Assembly (NCBI GenBank): GCA_003282885.1
Contig: QBYJ01000017.1
Span: 1 to 32,234 of the forward strand
Source of the DNA: SAR116 cluster bacterium AG-325-F22
Lineage (GTDB): Bacteria > Pseudomonadota > Alphaproteobacteria > Puniceispirillales > Marisalimonadaceae
Length of the DNA stretch: 32,234 nucleotides
Direction of reading: 5' to 3'
Part shown: piece after piece, positions 26,153 through 32,234 of the stretch
Layout of the letters: every line of letters starts with the position of its first letter
How positions within the stretch are numbered: position 1 is the first letter of the stretch
The notes under the pieces: generated by a model
Database searches by the model: none
Told to the model about the DNA's origin: nothing
What the model saw: only the letters and a program-made list of their open reading frames with translations
Made by a program: the position numbers and the translations under genes

Positions 26153-26176
26153 AAGATTTAGCAAAAGCAAAATCTT
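26153..26176 (-). other. Leader hairpin upstream of rpoN
   Basis: On the minus strand, AAGATTT-T-GC, loop TTTT, GC-T-AAATCTT forms a 9-bp stem with one mismatch. It is followed by TC and the T-rich TGTTTTTCTTTT. It lies about 50 bases before the rpoN start codon at 26104. It resembles a weak attenuator or RNA-stability element. The rest of the gap (26177-26360) is very AT-rich, with a run of A8T7 near 26283-26298, and I see no gene or sure promoter in it. Confidence 0.3.
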
Positions 26177-26374
26177 AATTTGACAAAAAAATATTACAAA
26201 TAAATGACTAACTATTAGATTTCCACCTATAGAATAATCTAATAAATACAATGGCTTAATATTGTTTTACATTTTATTATTTAAAAAAAAATTTTTTTGT
26301 TTTAGATTATGATATTAAATTGTCAATTAATTGGCTTAGAGTTTTGTAAAACAAAAATTTAAGGTGATAATAAA

Positions 26375-26611
26375 ATTCTAAAATCATCAAAAGAGACGAA
26401 ACAGATATCCAATTGTCAAAATTGTCAGATTATACGTATTTTTTTGTTGAGTGTTATTTTTATAGTTATCTTAGCTCTAATACAAAGTGATAAATTGCAT
26501 TACTTAAAATTTGTTACCCCATTAAATGCAGCATTACTAATAATTTCTTTAGGTTTAATAATGTTTTTTATAAAGTTGACCAAATATTTTATAGGAAACA
26601 AAGAAAACTAA
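26375..26611 (+). CDS. Small two-helix membrane protein with an apparent ATT start
   Basis: An open frame from 26363 to the TAA at 26609-26611 has no ATG or GTG start. Read from ATT at 26375 it encodes 78 residues: a polar head with an NCQNCQ (CxxC) motif, a membrane helix (IIRIFLLSVIFIVILALI), a short loop and a second helix (NAALLIISLGLIMFFIKL), then a basic tail. AAGGTGA at 26361-26367, 7 bases ahead of the ATT, is the best ribosome site in the area. TTG at 26444 would give 55 residues and lose the CxxC head and part of helix 1. The hydrophobic pattern and clean end 4 bases from the convergent DUF1566-like stop support a real gene. Function unknown. Confidence 0.55.
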   Translation: MLKSSKETKQISNCQNCQIIRIFLLSVIFIVILALIQSDKLHYLKFVTPLNAALLIISLGLIMFFIKLTKYFIGNKEN

Positions 26612-26615
26612 AACC

Positions 26616-27110
26616 TTATCTGTCTCGAACTAGCCTTACATAGTTAGGAATAAAACCTGGAAACCTTCCAAAAGTATAACCAGTATAAAAGTTTACCGTC
26701 CACATAAACTTTGGTTGCCAAGGATTTTTTTCACTAGTCCAAAAAGACTCCGGTGGGGTGTTTGGGAATATATCTTTATTTATTTTAACTTTTTCACAAT
26801 TTGCGCAAATTATTTTCTCTAATTCTACCCTCTTTGGAAGTCTCCACTGACCTTTAAGTTGTTCATTTGCTTGAAGTATAACAGCGTCAATATCATCAAA
26901 TTTAAGTTTGATTGGATTTCCAACACAAGTCTTTTGTTCCCAAACCATCCCAACGGGACAAGTTAACCATTCAAGTTTTTGAGTTAAGTCAATAACATAA
27001 TGTCCTCTAGAAACAAAATTATTAGCCCAAACACTATTGAAATTATTACTAATTAGGAATAATATCAACAAAGCACAAATATTTTGTAATACAGTTTTAA
27101 AGAATAACAT
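26616..27110 (-). CDS. Secreted DUF1566-like protein
   Basis: A 164-residue protein with a signal peptide (residues 1-29, hydrophobic ICALLILFLI, cleavage after SVWA). The mature part resembles the DUF1566 (Lcl C-terminal) domain: DLTQKLEWLTCPVGM near the start, WRLPKRVELEKII, SFWTSEKNP and a final NYVRLVRDR. Four cysteines, Cys51/Cys62 and Cys102/Cys105, could form two disulfides in the periplasm or outside. AGAGG precedes the ATG. It diverges from motA, and its predicted sigma-54 promoter overlaps the motA promoter, which points to a motility-linked or surface role. The exact function is unknown. Confidence 0.75.
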   Translation of the reverse strand: MLFFKTVLQNICALLILFLISNNFNSVWANNFVSRGHYVIDLTQKLEWLTCPVGMVWEQKTCVGNPIKLKFDDIDAVILQANEQLKGQWRLPKRVELEKIICANCEKVKINKDIFPNTPPESFWTSEKNPWQPKFMWTVNFYTGYTFGRFPGFIPNYVRLVRDR

Positions 27111-27150
27111 GAAAGCCTCTTTAATTATTTTTTTTATTCTAATAACAGTT

Positions 27151-27178
27151 TGGTCTCATTCTTGCAGAAATTGTGCCT
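27151..27178. promoter_or_regulatory. Bidirectional sigma-54 promoter (motAB / DUF1566 gene)
   Basis: Rightward core: TGGTCTCATTCTTGCA at 27151-27166, predicted start near 27177, 36 bases before the motA ATG. Leftward core, read on the minus strand from 27178 to 27163: AGGCACAATTTCTGCA, predicted start near 27152, about 42 bases before the DUF1566-like ATG. Both keep the GG-N10-GC spacing and share the palindrome TGCA at 27163-27166 as -12 element. Confidence 0.75.
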
Positions 27179-27212
27179 AATATCATTATTTTATATTTAA
27201 AAAGGCAAAAAA

Positions 27213-27977
27213 ATGGATATAGCTTCTCTGATTGGTATAATAGGAACTCTTGGTATGATAGCAGGAGCGATGATTTCGTCTGGTGGTTTAGGAATGTTTG
27301 TGGATACCCCATCTATGTTAATTGTTATAGGGGGTACCTTTTTTGCAGTTATGTACCGTTCGACCTTGCCGATGTTTTTAGGGTCTTTTGGAACACTCAT
27401 GAAAGTTTTTATGCCAGGTGCAAAAAAACATGATGAATTAATCACACGGTTAACTGAGTTAGCAGGAATAGCACGAAAAGATGGGATGATGGCATTAGAA
27501 GGGCAAGAAGTTCCTGATAAATTTTTTGAAAAGGGATTACAAATGCTTGTTGATGGAGCAGATGAAACAAAATTAACTGACCAGCTTAATAGAGAAGTTA
27601 AAGCTATGCAAAAAAGACATGAAGATGCAACAGGTGTGTTTCAAGCTTGGGTAGATTTAGCGCCTGCTATGGGCATGATTGGAACGTTGATTGGTTTGGT
27701 TGCTATGTTGGGTAACATGGCGGACCCAAAAGCAATTGGACCTGCTATGGCAGTTGCATTATTAACAACTTTATACGGAGCTATGATTGCTAACTGTATT
27801 TTTATGCCAATAGTGACCAAACTTGAACATTATTCTGCTCACGAACTACTTTACAGGCAAATGGTAGTCATGGGATTAAAATTTATATCTAGAGGTGAAA
27901 GCCCGAGAAATATAACTGATCAGCTTGTAGCAAATTTACCTCCAAAAATTCAAGCTCAAATTGAAGAAGCAGCTTAA
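27213..27977 (+). CDS. motA: Flagellar stator protein MotA, PomA (sodium) type
   Basis: Inner-membrane stator subunit that pushes on the flagellar rotor. The 254-residue length and the opening MDIASLIGIIGTLGMIAGAMISSGGLGMFVDTPSMLIVIGGTFF match Vibrio-type PomA rather than the longer proton-type MotA. Four membrane segments are seen, at about 4-21, 33-50, 150-170 and 180-203. The last pair carries DLAPAMGMIGTLIGLVAMLGNMADPKAIGPAMAVALLTTLYGAMIAN, the ion-channel-lining helices with the conserved prolines. The cytoplasmic loop holds rotor-contacting charges (such as RKDGMMALEGQE). AAGG precedes the ATG. It is the first gene of the motA-motB-RRF-like operon under a sigma-54 promoter. Confidence 0.95.
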   Translation: MDIASLIGIIGTLGMIAGAMISSGGLGMFVDTPSMLIVIGGTFFAVMYRSTLPMFLGSFGTLMKVFMPGAKKHDELITRLTELAGIARKDGMMALEGQEVPDKFFEKGLQMLVDGADETKLTDQLNREVKAMQKRHEDATGVFQAWVDLAPAMGMIGTLIGLVAMLGNMADPKAIGPAMAVALLTTLYGAMIANCIFMPIVTKLEHYSAHELLYRQMVVMGLKFISRGESPRNITDQLVANLPPKIQAQIEEAA

Positions 27978-28002
27978 AAATTTTATAAAATAGGATTATA
28001 TT

Positions 28003-29175
28003 ATGGCAGAAGCTCAAGTTGAAGAAGTAGAAGAAGAAGAATGTCCCAAATGCCCTCCTCAAGGAGCACCTGCTTGGATGGCAACATTTGCTGATATGGC
28101 AACTCTTTTGATGGCATTTTTTGTTTTAATATTATCTTTTGCTGAATTTAATGTGCCAAAATTCAAACAAATAAGTGGTAGTCTAAAAAATGCCTTTGGA
28201 ATCCAGAGAGTTGTTCCAGTAGTTGAGCAACCTAAAGGCACAACAGTTCTTGCGTTGAATTTCAGTCCGTCGCCCGCACCCTCAGTAACAAAGAATTTGA
28301 GACAGCAAACATCAGATTCTGAGCAAAAGAATTTAGATCTTAAATCAGAAATTGATGAAGGGGATAGTGCTAAAAGTAATTCAAAAGAAACATTAGATGC
28401 TAAAAAATTAAGTGAAGAAATAATTGATAAAATTATGTCTGATGATGTAAAAGTTGAAACAGTTAATGATAAAGTTTTAGTAAGTGTGAATACTGAAAAC
28501 AAATCATCAGAAGAAATTTCAAAATTAATCAAAGATACCGTTGATGCAGTTGAAACTGCTCGAGAGAATACAGGAGCCACTGAAACAGACGTACTTATAG
28601 GTGGTATTGATCAAAATATAAAATCAATGGCATCTTCAACTATTGAAAACCAATCACTCAAAGATAAAGTCAACAAGTTAGAAAAACAAAAATCTGAAAA
28701 TAAAAAAGATATTCAAGAAAAAACAAAAAAAGCTGAATTTAGTGAAGATGAATTAAGAGTAGCATTAAAACAAGAGATTGGTAAAGGTTTGGCTGAAGTT
28801 CAAAGGGAAAAAGATAGAGTAGTTGTTACTGTTGGATCTGCTGGTGCATTTAGTTCTGGCTCGGCAAAATTAACAAAACAGGCAAGAGCGATTATGCAGA
28901 AGATTGCTAAAGTCAGCGGTAAAGGAGCAGGCCAAGTAAATGTTTCTGGACATACTGATGATGTACCTTTAATTTTTGGAGGTCAGTATAGAGATAATTG
29001 GGATTTGGCAGCTGCTAGAGCTTCTAGCGTGGTTCAGGAATTATCTAAAGCCAATACAATTCCGTCTGAGAGATTAAAGGCTATAAGTTTTGGTGAAACA
29101 AAGCCAATAGAACAAAATGATACAAGAGAAGGAAGAGAAAAGAATAGAAGAATTGAAATTGAAATTAAATATTGA
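28003..29175 (+). CDS. motB: Flagellar stator protein MotB, PomB (sodium) type
   Basis: Stator subunit that anchors to peptidoglycan. The N-terminal ECPKCPPQGAPAWMATFADMATLLMAFFVLILSFAEFNVPKFKQISGSLKNAFG is close to PomB. The single membrane helix (about 26-46) contains the ion-carrying Asp31. The periplasmic part has an acidic, lysine-rich linker of about 170 residues and an OmpA-like peptidoglycan-binding domain at about 255-388 (GAFSSGSAKLTKQARAIM, VSGHTDDVPL, NWDLAAARASSVVQEL, ENRRIEIEI-like end). At 390 residues it is longer than Vibrio PomB because of the linker. It lies 25 bases after motA, with AGGA before the ATG. Confidence 0.95.
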   Translation: MAEAQVEEVEEEECPKCPPQGAPAWMATFADMATLLMAFFVLILSFAEFNVPKFKQISGSLKNAFGIQRVVPVVEQPKGTTVLALNFSPSPAPSVTKNLRQQTSDSEQKNLDLKSEIDEGDSAKSNSKETLDAKKLSEEIIDKIMSDDVKVETVNDKVLVSVNTENKSSEEISKLIKDTVDAVETARENTGATETDVLIGGIDQNIKSMASSTIENQSLKDKVNKLEKQKSENKKDIQEKTKKAEFSEDELRVALKQEIGKGLAEVQREKDRVVVTVGSAGAFSSGSAKLTKQARAIMQKIAKVSGKGAGQVNVSGHTDDVPLIFGGQYRDNWDLAAARASSVVQELSKANTIPSERLKAISFGETKPIEQNDTREGREKNRRIEIEIKY

Positions 29176-29216
29176 TATTATGATAGATATATATCTAAAT
29201 TTATTGGATTGTAAAA

Positions 29217-30014
29217 ATGGAAGATGAAAATGACAAGCCTACCCTTAGTGAAGAAGGTTACTCTCCTGAAGCAATAGCAAATTTAGAGAGGGCAGTTGAA
29301 GAATTTGCCGAATCTTTATTAGTTATAAAGTCTGAGGACGCAAATATAAAAGTTTTTCAAAGTCTACAAATAACTATGAATGGACGAAAAAGAAGAATAG
29401 GAGACTTAGGTAATGTAGATTCTCCAGAAAATCCAATGAAAATTCAACTAATGATCTATAATAAAGAACATATTGAACAAGTGTTAGAATTTATAAAGCA
29501 AAATGGTTTCCCTGCTAAAAATGAAGAAGGTTCTCAATTTATTCATGTTAGAGTTCCTAAACCTTCAAGAATGCAATTGGAAGAAATTGGAGACGATGTT
29601 AATAGAAGAACTAATGCAATTGGATCAAGACTAACAAAAATTAAAACAAATACAGGCTTAAGAATCCGAGCTGCTGTGGAAAAAGAATTTATTGACCAAC
29701 GTATTGCTGGAATAGCCACAAAAAAAATAGATACAAACTTAGAAAGATGTTCAAAAGAAGTTAGAATTATAGGTTTAATGAAAAGAAAACAAATACTTGG
29801 TAGTTTTTTTAAAACAGTTGAAAGAGATGATGCTGATTTGATTAAAATCATTAGTAAAAGAGTAAAATTAGAACAACGAAGAATTGAAAACGAAAATCAA
29901 TTACGTATACAAGCTGAAGCTTTAGAAAATCAAAGGAATGAACAAGTTAACTCTGATAATATTGCTAGTGTTGAACAGAATAATAGTATATCTCCACCTA
30001 TTGCAATAAACTAA
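29217..30014 (+). CDS. Ribosome recycling factor-like protein in the stator operon
   Basis: A 265-residue cytoplasmic protein. Its order of elements follows ribosome recycling factor: a first helix at about 18-40, then a domain-II-like part. In the latter, SLQITMNGRKRRIGDLGNVDSPENPMKIQLMIYNKEHIEQVLEFI parallels the RRF stretch (v-e-y-y-G-..-PL-.QLA to IEKAI), and FIHVRVPKPSRMQLEEIG parallels IRVPLPPLTEERRKEL. Helices at about 117-160 and beyond follow. The RRF arginine cluster (VRNVRRDAND) is replaced by LTKIKTNTGLRIR. A charged coiled coil (205-245) and Asn-rich tail add about 80 residues. It is 41 bases after motB, likely the same transcript. It is a paralogue by eye, not the essential recycling factor; function unknown. 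Confidence 0.6.
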   Translation: MEDENDKPTLSEEGYSPEAIANLERAVEEFAESLLVIKSEDANIKVFQSLQITMNGRKRRIGDLGNVDSPENPMKIQLMIYNKEHIEQVLEFIKQNGFPAKNEEGSQFIHVRVPKPSRMQLEEIGDDVNRRTNAIGSRLTKIKTNTGLRIRAAVEKEFIDQRIAGIATKKIDTNLERCSKEVRIIGLMKRKQILGSFFKTVERDDADLIKIISKRVKLEQRRIENENQLRIQAEALENQRNEQVNSDNIASVEQNNSISPPIAIN

Positions 30015-30022
30015 GAAATATG

Positions 30023-31375
30023 TCATTTATCGGTGTAAGGATTTTTGCCTTTTCTATACATAATTCTCAAAGGTAATCCAAATAAATTAAAGTCCTTCAT
30101 TAGTGATGCTGCTAAAAAACGTTTATAACTACTTTGAAGATTATCTGGACTAGAAAGAAACACAACAAAAGTAGGAGGCCTAACATTTACCTGTGTAATA
30201 TATCTGATATTATTTTTTTTACCTTTATATAAAGGTGGTGGGTTGTCTTCAACAATTGGAGTTAACCATCTGTTAAGTTTTCCAGTAGAAATTCTAATGC
30301 TTAATCTTTTTTTTATGTCTAAAGCATTTTCAAATAATTCTTCTATACCCTGACTTTGTAGACCTGACAAAAAAATAATTGAAATCTTTTTAATTTGAAA
30401 TAAAGAGATTTTAAACTGGTTAAATATTTCATCTTTAATTGTATTTCTATCAATTACTTTATCCCACATATTCGCTCCAATAATTAAACCTCTTCCTTCT
30501 CCAATAATCATCCTAGCAATACTTAAATCTTGTTTGTCAATCCCTTTTGAAGCGTCAACAAGTAAAATACAAATGTCACTAAATTTTATCGTCCTCAGCG
30601 TGTCATTAACCATATCCTTTTCTAAATTATTTATTACTTTTGATTTTCTTCTTAATCCAGCTGTATCAATAATAGATATTGGGTTATTTTTGTAATTCCA
30701 GGAAACTTCAATAGAATCCCTAGTTATACCTGCTTCTACTCCAGTAACGAGTCTTTTGTGTCCTATTATATTGTTTATCAATGTAGATTTACCAGTATTA
30801 GGACGTCCAACAATTCCAATTCTTAGTGAAGATTTTTTTTTATGAGTATTCAAGTTATTGATTTTATGTGTTTCCTTGTTTTCAAATTCTATCAAGTCTT
30901 TAATATAATCATATAAATCAGATAAACCTTCTCCATGTTCTGCAGAAAAAGGTATAACGTGGTCAAAACCAAGCGTGGCACTATCACTTAAACCTACCAA
31001 ACCATTTCCCCCCTCACTTTTATTAACTAAGACAATTGTTGATTTATTAGTTTTTATCAAACTTTTAGCAAACATTTTTTCAACTGGTAAAACACCTACT
31101 CTACCATCTATAACAAAAATAATTATTTGGGCATCTTCAAGAGCAAATAAAGTTTGGCTTTTACTTTGATTTACAGTTTTGGCTTCAAATGAGTCTTCTA
31201 TTCCGGCAGTATCAATCAAAATAAAATTTAGATCAACTAAAGATGCACGGCCATATTTTCTATCTCTAGTAACACCCGGTTTATTATTAACTATTGCTTT
31301 ATCTGAACGAACTAAACGATTAAACAACGTAGATTTCCCTACATTAGGTCTACCTACTAATACAATTTTTAACAT
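30023..31375 (-). CDS. der: GTPase Der (EngA), ribosome assembly
   Basis: Double-GTPase needed for 50S ribosome assembly. The first G domain has GRPNVGKST at residue 8, TRDRKYGRA (switch) and DTAGIED. The second has GRPNTGKST at about 188, GITRDSIEVSW and DTAGLRRKSKV. A KH-like C-terminal domain includes NRWLTPIVEDNPPPLYKGKKNNIRYITQVNVRPPTFVVF and ends PLRIMYRKGKNPY. At 450 residues it is full length. The G4 lysine motif is VNKSEG in the first domain (NKxD varies to NKSE, as in many Der proteins) and ANMWD in the second. It is 29 bases downstream of bamB, the usual bamB-der order, and converges on the RRF-like gene. Confidence 0.97.
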   Translation of the reverse strand: MLKIVLVGRPNVGKSTLFNRLVRSDKAIVNNKPGVTRDRKYGRASLVDLNFILIDTAGIEDSFEAKTVNQSKSQTLFALEDAQIIIFVIDGRVGVLPVEKMFAKSLIKTNKSTIVLVNKSEGGNGLVGLSDSATLGFDHVIPFSAEHGEGLSDLYDYIKDLIEFENKETHKINNLNTHKKKSSLRIGIVGRPNTGKSTLINNIIGHKRLVTGVEAGITRDSIEVSWNYKNNPISIIDTAGLRRKSKVINNLEKDMVNDTLRTIKFSDICILLVDASKGIDKQDLSIARMIIGEGRGLIIGANMWDKVIDRNTIKDEIFNQFKISLFQIKKISIIFLSGLQSQGIEELFENALDIKKRLSIRISTGKLNRWLTPIVEDNPPPLYKGKKNNIRYITQVNVRPPTFVVFLSSPDNLQSSYKRFLAASLMKDFNLFGLPLRIMYRKGKNPYTDK

Positions 31376-31404
31376 TTCTTAGACTCTAATGCTTTCATAA
31401 TATA

Positions 31405-32234
31405 TTATTCGTAAGCGAATAATTTTCCTTTTGTAGTAAGGAAAAAAAGCTTTTTATCAACTGGAATAGGAGAAAGTGCTAACTTATCAATTTTTAACGT
31501 ACTTATTTCATTCCCATTATTAGCATCTATTATAATGATTTTTCCATCTAAACTGGAAAGTAAAATTTTTGAATCTACCAAGGTTGGGCCTTTATAAATA
31601 GCAATCTCCTTATCAGAAAATAAAGAGTTTTCATTAATATAAGATGGATATTTCTTTTTCCACCTAAGTTTACCAGATTTGATATCTATGGCAGTCAAAA
31701 GTCCCATATGCCCATTTACAAAAATAGTTTCTCCAGAAAGTGCAGGAGTCTCAAGACCGCCAACAGCTATATTCCAAAGCAGTTTTGACGTATTTATATC
31801 AAATGCAGCAGTATATCCTGATTGTGAAACTATATAAATTTTACCCTCATAATAAATCGGATTTGCAATTATATCTCCAGAATGAAATATTTTTGGTAAT
31901 TGCTTGTTTGAAGAAATATTTTCACTCCATAAAACATCCCCGGTATCATTTGATATAATAAAAAATGCGCCACCAGTACCGGGAACAATAATTTTGTTAT
32001 CAGCAACAATAGGCCTGGCACTCGTATATACTGAGTTATAATCACTACCTAAAAAAACATTCCAATTAGTTTTTCCACTTTTAGTATTAATTGATAAGAA
32101 ATTTCCATCAAAATCACTAACAAAAATTGAGTTTTTATAGGAAGTTATACCGCCCCTAATTGGCAAAGAATGATTTTTTTTCCATATAACTTTTCCATTT
32201 TCGCCATTAAGAGCCAAAATTTCATTGATACCAT
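31405..32234 (-). CDS. bamB: Outer-membrane assembly lipoprotein BamB, C-terminal part
   Basis: The frame is open to the right edge (first residues GINEILALNGENGKVIWKK), so the N-terminus and signal peptide lie outside the window. About 275 residues are visible, made of PQQ-type beta-propeller blades with repeated AxDxxxGxxxW motifs: SINTKSGKTNW, IISNDTGDVLW, AFDINTSKLLW, AIDIKSGKLRW and IIDANNGNEIS. The end VDKKLFFLTTKGKLFAYE is typical. Position directly upstream of der identifies it as BamB, the scaffold of the beta-barrel assembly machine, rather than another PQQ-repeat protein. Confidence 0.88.
   Translation of the reverse strand, partial: GINEILALNGENGKVIWKKNHSLPIRGGITSYKNSIFVSDFDGNFLSINTKSGKTNWNVFLGSDYNSVYTSARPIVADNKIIVPGTGGAFFIISNDTGDVLWSENISSNKQLPKIFHSGDIIANPIYYEGKIYIVSQSGYTAAFDINTSKLLWNIAVGGLETPALSGETIFVNGHMGLLTAIDIKSGKLRWKKKYPSYINENSLFSDKEIAIYKGPTLVDSKILLSSLDGKIIIIDANNGNEISTLKIDKLALSPIPVDKKLFFLTTKGKLFAYE

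Noticed and set aside
26280-26345. Possible sigma-54 or sigma-70 promoter around ATTGGCTTAGAG in the rpoN upstream gap
   Set aside because: The GG at 26333-26334 is not followed by GC at the required 10-base spacing, and no convincing -35/-10 pair stands out in this AT-rich stretch.
28059-28580. 173-codon open frame antisense to motB
   Set aside because: It mirrors the Lys/Glu/Ser-rich linker of MotB, giving a low-complexity Ser/Phe/Leu product; it is a composition artefact.

Overview
This is an AT-rich bacterial chromosome segment, most likely from a small-genome, flagellated, probably marine alphaproteobacterium. Four things point there. The tmRNA gene is circularly permuted (acceptor piece before coding piece), as in Alphaproteobacteria. 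It is followed by an alphaproteobacterial-type SspB. The housekeeping neighbourhood is typical (ilvB-miaA-serB-degP-hflC-hflK, thyA-folA, der-bamB). The stator proteins are of the sodium-driven PomA/PomB type. I cannot name the genus. No IS element, prophage, CRISPR array, rRNA or tRNA gene is visible. Genes are tightly packed, often abutting or overlapping by 1-4 bases.

Layout. 1-8.2 kb holds the start of ilvB, miaA, serB, a DegP/DegQ protease, the HflKC membrane complex, the Fe-S carrier ATPase mrp, and a thyA-folA pair for thymidylate synthesis. 8.2-9.2 kb holds the permuted ssrA gene with its own terminator, followed by sspB, the adaptor that hands ssrA-tagged proteins to ClpXP. 9.2-13 kb holds a class I fumarase, a D(-)-tartrate dehydratase-like enolase-superfamily enzyme, an unannotated C-minus ribosomal protein L36 gene and msrA. 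13-18.2 kb is a complete four-gene polyamine operon (speA, a carboxyspermidine dehydrogenase, nspC, speB) that should take arginine to agmatine, putrescine, carboxyspermidine and spermidine without S-adenosylmethionine. 18.2-21 kb is an opposite-strand operon of an alpha/beta hydrolase, purU and trxB.

21-30 kb is the most interesting part and looks like a sigma-54 island around rpoN. Three tandem bactofilin genes run leftwards. A small membrane protein and an M23 peptidase run rightwards. A 61-residue orphan ORF, rpoN, a small two-helix membrane ORF with no normal start codon, a secreted DUF1566-like protein and motA/motB follow. The gene after motB encodes a protein that resembles ribosome recycling factor. 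I find five sigma-54 core promoters in three intergenic gaps. Two of these gaps (22512-22539 and 27151-27178) have the same unusual design: two opposed sigma-54 promoters sharing one palindromic TGCA as the -12 element, so a 28-bp sequence should fire in both directions. One serves the bactofilins and the M23 operon, the other serves the DUF1566 gene and motAB. This ties cell-shape scaffolding and wall remodelling to the flagellar motor under one sigma factor. The window closes with der and the C-terminal part of bamB.
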